64,000 bases of DNA, from contig NC_092569.1 in assembly GCF_037975245.1 (NCBI RefSeq), positions 2,273,501 through 2,337,500 of the forward strand, read 5' to 3'. This stretch comes from Apostichopus japonicus. Its lineage: Eukaryota; Echinodermata; Holothuroidea; Aspidochirotida; Stichopodidae. Position 1 is the first letter of the stretch, and each line of letters opens with the position of its first letter. Below, one piece after another: positions 1 through 11,450 of this stretch. A program made the position numbers and the translations under genes. Under the pieces are notes generated by a model. The model was given only the letters and a program-made list of their open reading frames with translations, did no database searches and was not told the DNA's origin.

Positions 1-67
1 AGGATCATGATGAGTATAACCAAAACGGGCACGAGAACTTTCGCTCCGCCAGGCTCCGTCTGTTTGT
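1..67 (-). CDS. Gene 3 transmembrane exon (5' part)
   Basis: Acceptor AAAATTCAG, phase 1. Encodes KQTEPGGAKVLVPVLVILIM and is cut by the window edge. Unlike genes 1 and 2, the stalk-homologous first half of this exon is separated from it by about 355 bp (68-423). Confidence 0.65.
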
Positions 68-3000
68 CTGAATTTTAATGTAAAAAGAAGAAAGTTATGT
101 TACTTACAACAACAAAAAATTGAAGACCAAGCTTAATTGATACACCGAGTGTTTGTTATTTGTTGTTTTATACGTCTTGTTATGAAAGATTTTTTACATA
201 CATTAGGCACAGTGATTTCTATAAAGTATCGTAGAGCTGTCGTTATGGATTGGGCAGGTATAATGGATGAATGTTTAAGTCGACTCCCGTTTTCAGTCGT
301 TGTGAAACAAGTCTTCACGGGTTAACATTCAAATCGTATATTAATTAAAATAAAACTTGTAAATTGCAATAGCGTAAATTCCCCCGAGCTACACCATGGA
401 TATATGCACTGCCATTTGCAAAGTTAAGGATTTGGAAAATGAAGGAGCATACGTCGGCGAAGATATCGTATTGAGAACCATAGGAACTAATTCTGTAGAG
501 ATATCAAGATAATCACTAAGAAATAATTTTGCGACTGAACTAGACGTACAGCTGTCGTTGTGAAAGCAGCCCTAGTGTCATTCAGGAGGCTCTCAGTGTA
601 CCTTGGTCAGATGTAAAGACTACATCTGTATCTTCACAAATATAGAATACGTCGTCACGACGGTTGAGTTGAGTCTGGTCTCGTTCAGTAGTCGTAGCAG
701 TCTGCCACCGGTCTTACTCGTGAACCGCAGCGAAGTACCGACAGACAGTCGTGTAAACAGTCGTAAACTTTGAAAGGCATATAATAATCATCAAAAAGAT
801 TGATATGTTGTAAGTGTCAAAATCCCCAAGCATTTGACTGTCAGTACTACGTCTGTAGCCAGTTTGTTGTTTGAAGATAATACTGAAATAAAATATACTA
901 TATATGATGATGACGTCGGCTCCCCAGTGCAGGTCTAAATGTTGATGTTAGTCCATTGTTTTAGAAATACTAATAACTTAACCCATACATTCATATAAAC
1001 AACAGACACACAGTATAATGGTCTGTGTGAATAGTTCAGTCACTTTAAACCTCGGTCATTTCAATGGTCATTTTTTTTATCCATTGAAAGTGTTATAAGG
1101 ATGAAACTGGCAATGATAGCAGTATTTTAGCAGTGTCAATTATAGTCTGAAACGAATTAAAATTAAGTTCGTGTCTAACGTCATTCTGCGCTTTAAGCAT
1201 TTCTATTTTATGTTACTGAATCATATATAAAATTGTGCATACAAAAATTGGGAATATAAAAAAGAAAACAAATTATTTTTACCAAGACTAAAATACACTT
1301 GAAAACAACGTGATTCGTCACGCATTCCGTTGTTGCCCTTTTTCAAAAGAATTCTTAAATAACAACCCGGTGATCCACTGCGCGTTACCGGAATGGGACA
1401 GTTTCCCGAACAAGAACAAATTTCCGCCACAAGCGGCGTGTTCATTTCGTCACAAACCTGTTAAAAATTCAAACGGACATTTATTATTCTGTTCATAAAT
1501 AGTAAACATTTGATGGTAAAATGGGACTTTCTTCTAAATTGATGAATAATATAGTATTTGAATTATAGGTGGACTAAATCTTTGATAATAGCTACTCATC
1601 AATTAGCATTCCTTTCGATATCACTAAAATTCACGAAAGTCTTGGAAAGGATTGATGAAAACATGAACCCCTCCCATATCCACCTGGATCCTCAAGGGAG
1701 TTCTAAAACAGGTTTGAACCTAAATTATATGTAGCAGGATATGTAACTCGGTATACGCTGAAGAAAGTTGAATGAAAGTTATACTTACCCTTGCTTATAC
1801 AGGTTCGAAATTATTACCATTGTCGGTGGTATACACGTCTGGATTTAAGGCTGAGTGATTCGTAAAATTACGTAAACCAGGGGCTTTCATGGACTTCCAC
1901 ACTCGATAGTAAGGCCTCCCAATATTTCTTAAACCCAATCGTATATAAGGTTTCATACATACACTCAAAAAAATGAAGTGTTGAAAAGTAATCGATAAGT
2001 GTCATATCAAACACTTCAGCCTAGCTCGTACAGGGACAACACCCTCCTTGCTAATTTTACACTTTCCGAGTGTTGAAAATCTAACACCTCGCTGGTGTTG
2101 AATTTATCAACACTTGCAGGTGTCATTGTCACACCCAGTCCCCTTAATTTAGCTCTTCAAAGGTGTTTATTACTCAGTTGATGGGAGCGCTGTAGTAACA
2201 CCACATGTCTGGCTATTCTTACACTTTTTGCGTGTTGAATATAGCCAACACCTTACTGATGTTCAATTGACACTTGCAGGTGAAATTGCAAACCCCAAAT
2301 CCCATAAATATAACACTTACACTCAAAAAACGTGATACACAGGTTAAGTAAAATTATACTTAATTTTCATGTGAAATAAGAACACTAAAACATTTAAGTA
2401 AATATGACTTAACTGCTGGTTTGTACAGTTTTACATGTTTATTATGTAACGCAAATACAATACTGTTATGTAAAATTTTGCCAGAGAAGTTTACATAGCA
2501 CCCATTGAGTAAATATTTTATACAGGTTTTAGGTTAATTATTACCTAGTAATTAGGTAAACAATATATGGATGCATGTTTGAATCGCTCACAGCAGAGAG
2601 GTACATTTAAGAGAGAGCAACAAGCAATGACAACACAAACAATTCAGAATGTGCGATTTTCAGCAATTAAACACCCTGCTACCTTCCTATTCCAGAGGTC
2701 CATATATTATATCCCATTAAATGTAAAATAAACAATTTAGGCTATAAAAGTACTGTCTTGTGGAATGAAGTCAACTTAAAAGTGCCAACATTTTCAATTG
2801 CTACAGTTCAGTTACTTGGTCTTTATTGTTTGCGCATGCCTTTTGGTATTCCAGATTAAACACAAAGAAACAATTCTTCCCAAAGTCAATTTCAAATATG
2901 CAACAACTTTAGATATATGCTGATCCGTGGGATGAGAAAACGTAGATTGCTGTCTCTGATGACTGCTACACTGCAGTTACTTTGTCTTTGTTGTTGGCTC

Positions 3001-6000
3001 GTACCTTTGGTATTCCAAATTAAACATAAAGAAACAACTCTTCCCAAAGAAAATTCCAAATAAGCAACAATTTTACATACATTCTGATCCGTGAGATGAG
3101 GAAACGTGGAGTGCTGTCTATGACAACTGCTAAACTGCAGTTACTTTGTCTTTTTTTGTTGGCACGGTAAGCATAAAAATCTCGAATCTGCTTGCACTTC
3201 ACACCACCAGGCAACTGGTTGACAACTTTTTGGAAAAATTCCCAGTCACCGAAACTTGCAATTTGGTATAATTCAGATTTAACACCGTAGAATGATTTGA
3301 AGCAACATCAATGGCTTCATAAATGTCCTCTCGGGTAGGGCATGTCTCTCGATGATCACAAATGACTGCTGAGGATGTATTTTGCTTCCTCCAAGAAGTA
3401 ACACATATTGCTGAGGTCTTTCTGAAATCTTTTGCAAATAGAATTCCAAGTTGATGCTACCTAAGTAACAAAGAAAAGAAAAGAAAATTCCCATCATAAT
3501 GAAGTTGTGTTAAAACACTCTTGGAGCATAAGCAGTTATTTACATGTACCCCTCACAAAACATTGACATTCCTAAAAAAAATGCACACAATTTAATCAGT
3601 TGTGGTTGTCTTCTTCAAGCACGTTTGAAACTAGAAAGCCAGATGGCCTATAGTGATTCCTTGTCAAAACAGGAACTTGCATTAAACTTTCATCAGACAA
3701 TGTAGGCAACTTTTACAACCAATGCATCATGTTAACAATGCTTGAAACAATGCTCACTCCCATTGCATGCAATTGTGTAGATGGCTATGAACTATAACAG
3801 CTAGATCACTTCCATAATATTGCTAAATTATAGTTGGGCCTAGGTCTAAAAGTATCACCGATCCACATCAACTTCGGCCTACTTGCTACAACTTACAAGC
3901 TAAAATGGCAATTAGTGGTAATTACATATTGCATTACATGAATATATGTTTATCCCTTAGTAAGCATAGTACCAGCGTAACTATAGGCCCATGCCCGATG
4001 CTATTAAAAATGCATTGCCTTGAAATAGCCTAAGTATATCCTACTAGTACTACTAGTACTTAAAAAAGTGACTCGCAGGGTATACGAGGTTACGGTTAAC
4101 GCCCAAAAGAAATAGAATGCACTAGGTTACATAAAAGGCCTATAGACAAAAGTCCTCCGTCCGTCCGTAGGCAATTCCGTTAAATTTTACTTGTATGTAG
4201 GTAACACAGATTCGTTGACAATTATGAGTTGACTATGACAAACAGCACCTAGCCTATTATATTAACTTATCGTATGACTTTAACGTTAGGTCTACGTAAC
4301 GCAAGCGATTCAAATGCATTCGTCTACCCAACTTAGTCGTGGGTCTCTAAGCATATCTCGTTCTTTTCACGTTCACTTACGTAATATCAAAACATACCTC
4401 CGAATTTTTCAATCAATTCTTCCAGGCCCCAGTCTCCTATAACGTCATTTTCCATGCCATTGTAGCTCGTTACCGAACACTGAATACGTAACGTTATGTG
4501 GCTTGCACGTATATATGGCCGTGGTTACTATAGTACATTTAGTAACGATAAATGTTGTCAGTGGTTTAAACACTTAACTTGCACTAAGAATCCAGCTGAT
4601 TGGAGTTTCGACCAATCGGAATGCTCGAACTGAAAGTACACTTTCTGCAGGTGTAAAAAATACACGCTACATGAATTATGTAACCCTACTCAGGGTCAGA
4701 GTAACCCTTCAGGTGTAGGGTGAACGGTTACACCTGGAAAGTGTTCAAATTCAACACTCCATTTTTTTGCGTGTACTTCTTAAACCAATATGTGTTAACT
4801 GAGCGAAATATTAAATTGTTGCATAACATAATGGTATTGCAAAAATTGAAAACTACACGCATCATTCTTTTCACTTTTTAAAATTTGATTTATATCCTAG
4901 AATTTCTATCTTCAGTTTATTTGGAAATGCTTGTCAGTTGGTTTTCCTTCTCAAATGTTCTTTTGAGCTTTATGTATCATGTAATGTAACTTCTTCAAGT
5001 AAGATGTAATGGTTAATGTTTAGAGTACCTGCATAGCGACACAAAACGACACAGAAATATGTTATTTATGTTATTAACGTTATTTAAACTTTGCATTGAG
5101 CCTGATAATCACAACTAGTTTAGGTGTTTGTTTTGAACAAATTGAATTAAGTAAAAACATTTTTTTACTAATAATATACAGCAAGAACAAGATGCAAATT
5201 AGAACTTGACAGCGTTCTATGTAGAGTTGATATGTGCGCATTATAAATACTTTATTATTATAATTATTATTATTATTGTTGTTGTTGTAGTTATTATTTG
5301 ATTATTGTTATTATTCTTATTCTTATTCATCATTCTGATCGTCATCGTCATCGTCATCGTCGTCATCATCGTCGTTATAATCATTTTTATAATTATTATG
5401 ATTACGACGACGACTAAGATGACGATGTCGATGATTGTAATAGGCACAAGCTATGAACCAGAATTTGACCCGGCATATAGCGAATGAAGAGGTAAGCCTA
5501 TAGATTGAAGGGTATATAGAAAGTATTTTTGGTACGCGTATAACTTACTTCGGTTATGCTAAAAGTATCGGGACACATGTTCATATTCCTCTCCAATGAC
5601 AAGTATGTAATGCTGATACGAATTAAATCATTTGCATTTGAGTTGAGCTGAAGCGTAATTGACCAGCAGAATGTTTCCCCCATGTTTGGTTGATAATATG
5701 CGCTGGGTGGTGTGATGCTGATTATAACAGCATCATGTAACTGTGTCACCATACAGTCTAAGGAAAGAATGGAAATTAAACAAGTTGATGAACAGTGATA
5801 TGTACCAAAATGAATCATAACATTTTATGAAAATATTTAAAAATCAGGAAATCTTAACAGTGAACAGGAAATCGAATGGCAAGTACAAAAACTCATCATT
5901 AAGACTGTATCGAAACTTCAAGCAGATCTAGTAGAGACTGCCATAAAATATATGAGATATAGTCTCATATAAGAAAACGAATTTTACAATATTGTTCAAT

Positions 6001-7197
6001 TGTAATTTAAAAGCGAAAATCTTCTGATATTGACGAATTCTTTTATCAAGAAAATTCCTACTTGTGCGTCAGATCATGAACGAGTTGTTAAAAAAAATGA
6101 AAATTGGAATAATATACGGTCAACCGGCTGCCCAACTATTTAGGGTGCATTGTGTTTATTCGTTCACGATGTAATATGTCTTTAACACTATGTTTCAACA
6201 ATCCGTAAATTTCAAAGTGTTTGTCGCCAAGTTAAGTGTGCATGGACCTTCTAACTGCTGAACTGTCATTAACGTTCAGCAAATAATATTGCCACACTTC
6301 TTCTTGTAATCATGTGTCGGTATATGTATTGTAAAGGAATTAAGAATGTTATTTATATGCCTATGTATATATATACATACATATACATACATACATACAT
6401 CAAAAACATGAATGTATGATTGTGAGTTTGTTTATCATATAACCTACTTGCTACTAGAATATTTCAACGTAACAGATGAACAGTACGCTTGTTTAACTTT
6501 CTTATCAGTTATTTCACATAAAATGTCATAGTTCCATTCTTGTCCAAGGAGTATTGGTATTTCCTTAATGAATTTCCCTCATGGGTGACTTTAATTCTGA
6601 TATTTGGTTTTTAGCCTTATTCTGTGGTGACCTACGATTTTAGCCCGACAAACCTCGATTCACATTTATGTCAAAGTAAGAGCGGTCTTTATGTTGGACA
6701 TTACTTTGAGGCGTCGTGCTGAACTGAGAACGTCTTCAAAACATGTTGGTTATGGGAAGATGTCTTATTTAGTTACTTTAGCTGAAAAAGGTATGGGATT
6801 GATTGGAGGCTGAAGTACACAGAAGTATATTTGCGCAACACTTGGGTTGATAGAGGCAATTATAGAAGATTTGAGGCATTTAAAGAGCAGCCAAGGAAAT
6901 TTGTTTACTGCCAGCTAGAATTCATGTTCCGAAAATTTTTGGGTTCTCGTTGCTAAAAGATCGAAATGGTCATTACATAGGGGATTGTAGATATCACGAA
7001 AAGTGAATGTTTGTTTGTATGTAAGTGTGCATGTGTGTATGTATGTGTGTATGTATGTATACAATTACACGTACACATTTACCTTTGACCGTCAAAAGAA
7101 TAAGTGATTAAACCTTACCTTCTTGGGCAGTTACGGCTGCCAACATATATCCGAATTGAAGTAAACAATGTATCCACGATATCTTTGAAGTAACCAT
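1..7197 (-). CDS. Receptor gene 3 (partial, tail beyond the left edge)
   Basis: Exons seen: 7119-7197 (signal peptide), 5549-5757 (CUB N half), 1283-1457 (CUB C half), 1-67 (start of transmembrane exon). Phases are 1, 0, 1 as in the paralogs, so the frame is open through the CUB domain and into the stalk/membrane exon. Intron 2 carries a 2.8-kb DNA transposon (1962-4773). No clean full-length stalk exon is present: the single relic near 435-489 lacks a phase-1 donor. The protein may therefore have a very short stalk, or the gene may be decaying. The tail exon is outside the window. Confidence 0.72.
68..423. other. Extra sequence splitting the stalk/membrane exon of gene 3
   Basis: Absent at the matching point of genes 1 and 2, where the stalk half and membrane half are one exon. 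AT-rich, no clear element ends. The short ORFs here are not supported. Confidence 0.5.
1283..1457 (-). CDS. Gene 3 exon 3: C-terminal half of CUB domain
   Basis: 175 nt, acceptor TTTTTAACAG, donor GTAAAA. The same peptide as gene 2 exon 3 except RCFQ for RGFQ. Confidence 0.78.
2803..3170. repeat. Tandem repeat of about 165 bp, 2.2 copies, inside the transposon
   Basis: CAGTTACTT(T/G)GTCTTT recurs at about 2808, 2975 and 3138, each followed by similar sequence (TTGGTATTCCA, AAACACAAAGAAACAA, GCTGATCCGTG). The copies differ at perhaps 15-20% of bases. Confidence 0.65.
3020..4455 (-). pseudogene. Decayed two-exon gene carried by the transposon, SAM-like start
   Basis: Exon 1 is 4398-4455: MENDVIGDWGLEELIEKFG, with donor GTATGT in phase 1. 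The acceptor after a long pyrimidine tract is at about 3456 (CTTAG). The joined codon reads Gly, giving EKFGGSINLEFYLQKISE, in frame. Exon 2 continues through YVLLLGGSKIHPQQSFVIIE, then two single-base lesions near 3,300-3,330 shift frame. Past them the reading resumes as FKSFYGVKSELYQIASFGDW and PGGVKCKQIRDFYAYRANKK and runs into the 165-bp repeats. The WGLEELIEKF start resembles the first helix of SAM domains, and the rest resembles uncharacterised animal proteins with a SAM N-terminus (family memory, not a search). Confidence 0.5.
5255..5425. repeat. Triplet microsatellite (ATT)n then (GTC/ATC)n, gene 3 intron 2
   Basis: Also at 17,270-17,440 (gene 2) and, shorter, at 27,640-27,760 (gene 1). 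The poly-Ile/Thr/Asp ORFs over it are artefacts. Confidence 0.9.
5549..5757 (-). CDS. Gene 3 exon 2: N-terminal half of CUB domain
   Basis: 209 nt, acceptor TTTCCTTAG, donor GTAAGT. The protein is nearly identical to gene 2 exon 2 (one visible change, T for I in CMVTQL). Confidence 0.8.
7119..7197 (-). CDS. Gene 3 exon 1: signal peptide
   Basis: ATG at 7195-7197; MVTSKISWIHCLLQFGYM then LAAVTAQE; donor GTAAGG, phase 1. Confidence 0.8.
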
Positions 7198-7283
7198 GGT
7201 ACCGTCGTATAAGAAAGTTTCCAAATATATTCGTAAAGTTAACACGAAACTTTCAGCCTTCAGTAAAACTCAGCAATAGATAA

Positions 7284-7293
7284 CTATATATAG
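7284..7293 (-). promoter_or_regulatory. Gene 3 TATA box
   Basis: CTATATATAG on the minus strand, 87 bp upstream of the ATG. Conserved in place in all three paralogs. Confidence 0.6.
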
Positions 7294-9260
7294 GAGCTAC
7301 TGAAGAACTGAGTGATAAGGAAATTAGAGAGAGTAGGTAATTTCAATAAACATAACGCGTACAAGTTCAACCACACACTAATAGCTTCAGTTATGTGGAA
7401 CAACGAAACTGTCTTTGATATATTGCAGTGAAGTGATACGTGCGATAACGGGAACAGTTAGATGTATAACACTTATGACTGGTAAACAGGTCCAAAATCT
7501 GCTGGTATTGGAATGGAACACGGCAGCAAGTGTGGCCATTCAGAGTAAACTTATATTGTTCAAACAACAATACAATTGCTATTAATTTTGAAAGGGATTG
7601 TGGAAACCCATTTTTGCGTAAGCTGTTTATCATTTTGCCTGGTTTTTATTTAAAAGGAAATAAAGACGACTAGAATTTAACGTGTGTTTCCCTATAGCTA
7701 AAACCGACGAGTATTCATAGAAAGCTTGAGATAGGGATCAGCATTGTTTGTTCAATAATTATCTGAAAATGATAGAAACGAAAGTGAGGATGAATTTTAT
7801 AAATTCGAATTGATCATGACCTTAGCCCCGCACTGGACATAAATAACCAAATTCCACATTTCAGTGTACACTCGTGAAGAAACAAATTATTGCTGACGGG
7901 ATTTGGCTTATGACGTTTCATTTATATTTGCTTATTCTAATTTTAAAATAGTATTGTAAAGCAATTCCTTTAATACCAACATAAAAGAGATTTGCGACAC
8001 GTAATGTTATATCCTTTGTTTATTACAAATTGTCTTGACAGTATATATGTGTGATGTTAACAACATATTTCCGATATCATATAGGTTCTTCTCCAGTACT
8101 TACAATAAGTGAACAAACAAACATACCTTAAACAAAGTTACAGACACTGACGACGTGCTTCAAGTCATATTGTTTGTCGGACATTAAAGATAAAATCCCA
8201 ATTGGTTCCGCATTTTGTGCTTTGGCATCGTAAGATCAGTTTTAATACATGTGTTTCGTTTTTTGGGGGCCTAGCATTTGCCGAAGGAAATCCCCCTTTT
8301 TTTATGGTAAACTTGAAATCGTCGTTTCTATGATCGGGAAGATTGAAAAAGTAAGTTACAATGAATCCATTGTTTTTTTCTGGGTGTACTGACTTTGTGT
8401 CCGAATTTTGAGAGCGACAGTGGGTGAACTTTATTTGAATAACTGACTATAGGTGATAGATGGTTTGATGTGGGGTCGGGTGGGGTAGATACCAAAGGCT
8501 CTTTGTAGGTTTATCTTTTAGAGAAGTTCTCAGTCTAGTGTACCATTAGGCTTCACTCTCAACAGCTCGTCGGTGTACCATGTGGCCAAATTAGGAAGAT
8601 ATCATCGATGTAAAATACGTAAAATAATGACATTATTTGAATACTTTTCAGCAATGGTAATTCAAGAGACTACTAAAAATACATTTTCTAAGCAAAGTTG
8701 TTTGATGGTAAACAGTTGTTTTGAAAGCAAGAGTAGAATAGTGCTTAGGATAAATCTGATGAAGTACACGATATCTTTTGTACTCTTTTTATAAAAAAAT
8801 ATATATATATATTTCCGTACAGCTATGAGATTATTTCGATCAATGATATTACCAGTTCTTGATTTGAAGTTTAAAAAAAGGACAAAAAATAAATAAATCA
8901 AGGATTGTTTTCTGAATTAATTAGCCTAGATTTATTTTAAACAGCAGAAATGGCAAATACAGGAAGTAATTTTCAAAAAACTTATGAAACATGTTAGTTT
9001 CGACTAAACATTTGCTTAATAAAAATCTTGTTCTGAGTTTGTCTATTGGTGATGCAATATGTGTCGCACTGCAACACAACACCTTAAATATCAAATATGA
9101 AGGTTACAAACAGAATACAGTTAAAAATAAGTATAAACAAAACACAAAAATGTTGAATAAAAATGTAAAAACACCAACAGCAACAATATATACATACTCA
9201 AAACAATGAATAAAGAGTTATAAAACAAAACATAATTTTGACATTATGTTTTTACCATTT
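7294..9260. other. Intergenic stretch between gene 2's 3' end and gene 3's promoter
   Basis: Matches 19,300-21,287 closely. The small plus-strand ORF beginning VYHVAKLG (8573) is open in both copies, but its neighbours differ and it has no splice or family support. Confidence 0.6.
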
Positions 9261-9266
9261 TTTATT
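9261..9266 (-). terminator. Candidate poly(A) signal, gene 2
   Basis: AATAAA on the minus strand about 840 nt after the gene 2 stop. It is kept in the same place after gene 1 (21288-21293). Other A-rich candidates exist nearer 8,930. Confidence 0.35.
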
Positions 9267-10102
9267 TGAATGACCGAAATCCTCGAAACCATGTAGGCTA
9301 TCAGACTTTCAAAGTTTACTTTTAAAACACTGACGGTCACATGCATGATCAATGGAAATCAAAAGGCAAACTGTCAAATTCGTGCGAAACACTGTAAGCC
9401 CGATACAGGTCAAACTTGGTGAGAGTATATACCTGGTCAAGTGCTGTTCAGCGTCTGTGAGTAACGACGAAAGAAGGTCAAAGGTAAGGGGTCACTAGTC
9501 ATTAAATATGAACAACTGTTGTTTTCCTGTATTTAGGACGTGCCAATATGACAAATTGCCAGAACTCCGCCCACCCGCGCATGAAAATTAATCTCGTGAA
9601 TTTGATATCGTATCATTGTATGTGATGTTTAAAGGTCAAATGGTCAATGGGGTCAAAGACCAAACTGGGTCAAATGTGTGCGACAAAGTGTGTCACGAGT
9701 CTCCCAAGGCGTAAACCTAATGGACTTCAAACTTGTTAGGTGCAGGTCTTGCCATGGGCTGTTGAGTCTCTGTGAATAATGACGCAATAGACGAGAAGGC
9801 AAATATGATTGTCGACAAAATAGTTCTCGTTATTACGAGAATGTCAAAATGTTTAAAGGACCGAGAATATGACTCCAACGAAATGAATATGGCTCCAAAT
9901 AAACTTAAGGCTTATTTACTTGATGGATTTACAGTATGTTATTGTGTCACCGGAGTAATGTCATTATTAAAGCGGTAATGTAACCAAAGTTTGGAATGCA
10001 ATCTACAACTCCATGGATTGCCCCCTTGTTCCCATTCGAAAATAATATTTACCTTTACTATTACATTCTCTATAACTATCTTAAAATGCATATATTTGCA
10101 TA

Positions 10103-10565
10103 TTAATGAATACGTGGCTCAATATAGTAATATTTACTTTCGTCTGGGGGCTTGACAGGGTTGCTAGAGTCATTCCCGTCGGTAACATTGGCCACGTGAC
10201 TAGTTTGGCCCTGATTTGCGTTCTTACGCTCTTCTTGTTTCCCTTCCAAATCTATATATGTATATTCGTGAGGATTTTGATTGGCGTCATCCACGCTCTG
10301 ATAAGCAACATTATCAACTTGTCCTTCTTTATTTGGCTCATTTCCAGCGACATAAATTGGATTATACTCTACATTGTCTCCATGAAGTTGTTCAGAATGT
10401 GAAATTTCTGGGGTCTCATTAACGGTCTCGGTCCTCACATTTCTGTCACTCAGCTGCGATTCGACATGACTCTCACTTGTGATAACATCATTCTGAGAGT
10501 ACGCTGCATTATTGAAGGTCGTGTTGCTTGCCACTTTATCACCACTTTTCCGTCGTCTGTAATAA
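10103..10565 (-). CDS. Gene 2 tail exon: tyrosine-rich cytoplasmic domain and stop
   Basis: 463 nt; acceptor CTCAAACTCAG. After the basic juxtamembrane YYRRRKSGDK come Tyr at about 333 (AAYSQ), 378 and 382 (VEYNPIY), 399 (VAYQSV), 412 and 414 (EYTYIDL) and 456-458 (KYYYIEP). Residues 378 and 399 fit the ITIM consensus. NPIY is an NPxY motif. There is no kinase or TIR domain, so signalling must go through recruited SH2 or PTB proteins (inference). Confidence 0.87.
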
Positions 10566-11399
10566 CTGAGTTTGAGAAAAAAAAAAAAGATAGTAAAATG
10601 ACGGGTAGTCGGGATAATTCGGCCATCGAGTGATGGAACTATAAGTAGACATTATATGGCATCATTAACTCAGTTTATATCATTATATTCATCATTAAAT
10701 CATTGTTCAATCTACTATAATGCACCACGTTTTAAACCTCCACGTAAAAGTGGGTATCGCACATTGAGTACCACCCCGAGCTAGCCCCCAAGTGAAAAAT
10801 ATGGGCGCGGAAGTATCGTTCCGCCCCCACCCCCCCCCCCCGCTCCGCAAGTCAGAAAACCCCTTTTTCATTTCCAAATGAGAAAAAAATCTCATTTGAA
10901 GCACCAAATTGCATCTAAGGCCAGGTGAAAATGCAAAATTCTTTACAAAATGGAGTGGGTGTTGAAGTGTGCTATATTGCACCAAATTGCATCTGAGGCC
11001 ACCTGGAAATGCACAAAAAATCCAAAGGGGAGGGAGACAACCCGTCCCCTTAGACCCCTCCCCCAGGCCGTTTTGAAGACGTTCTCATTTCAGCACGACG
11101 CCCCACTGTCCAACATGAGGACCGCTCTTACTTTGGCATTAATGTAACTTAATCGATATTTGTTGGGCAAAAATCGTATGTCACCACAGGATTAGGCTAA
11201 AAACCAAATATCATGAGTGGAATCTATAAGGAAATACCAATACTCCTTGGACAAAAATGGAACTATGACATTTTATATAAAATATCTGATAAGAAAGTTA
11301 AACAAGCGCATTGTTCATCACAGTTATGTTGAAATATGCTTACAAGTAGATTATGTGATAAATAAACTCACAATCATACATTCATGTTTTGCTGTATGC

Positions 11400-11450
<51 letters not shown>

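Larger units (their letters stand above)
1962..4773. mobile_element. DNA transposon with TA target duplication, inserted in gene 3 intron 2
   Basis: 2812 bp, flanked by TA (1960-1961 and 4774-4775). Gene 2 has the empty site with a single TA at 16789-16790, so the boundaries are exact. The ends are inverted repeats: left CACTCAAAAAAATGAAGTGT, right (reverse complement) CACGCAAAAAAATGGAGTGT, then GTTGAA on both sides. The subterminal 350 bp at the left is full of short (T)GTGTTGA / TCAACAC repeats in both orientations. No transposase is visible, so it is non-autonomous. Superfamily not assigned: TA duplication fits several groups. It carries a decayed gene on the minus strand (separate entry) and a 165-bp tandem repeat. 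Confidence 0.85.
1..10780. repeat. Segmental duplication unit A (gene 3 plus the tail exon of gene 2)
   Basis: Colinear with 12,319-22,804, with visibly few differences apart from the transposon at 1962-4773 and the different number of stalk units. Both copies diverge abruptly after GAGCTA/AAGCTA (10,781 and 22,804). Confidence 0.85.

Noticed and set aside
5241-5487. Poly-Ile/Val and poly-Thr ORFs on both strands (also 17,256-17,523)
   Set aside because: Triplet microsatellite in an intron.
9772-9978. 68-codon ORF conserved at 21802-22005
   Set aside because: Lies in the 3' UTR region of genes 2 and 1 on the opposite strand. Conservation follows from recent duplication, and the C-terminus differs by an indel.
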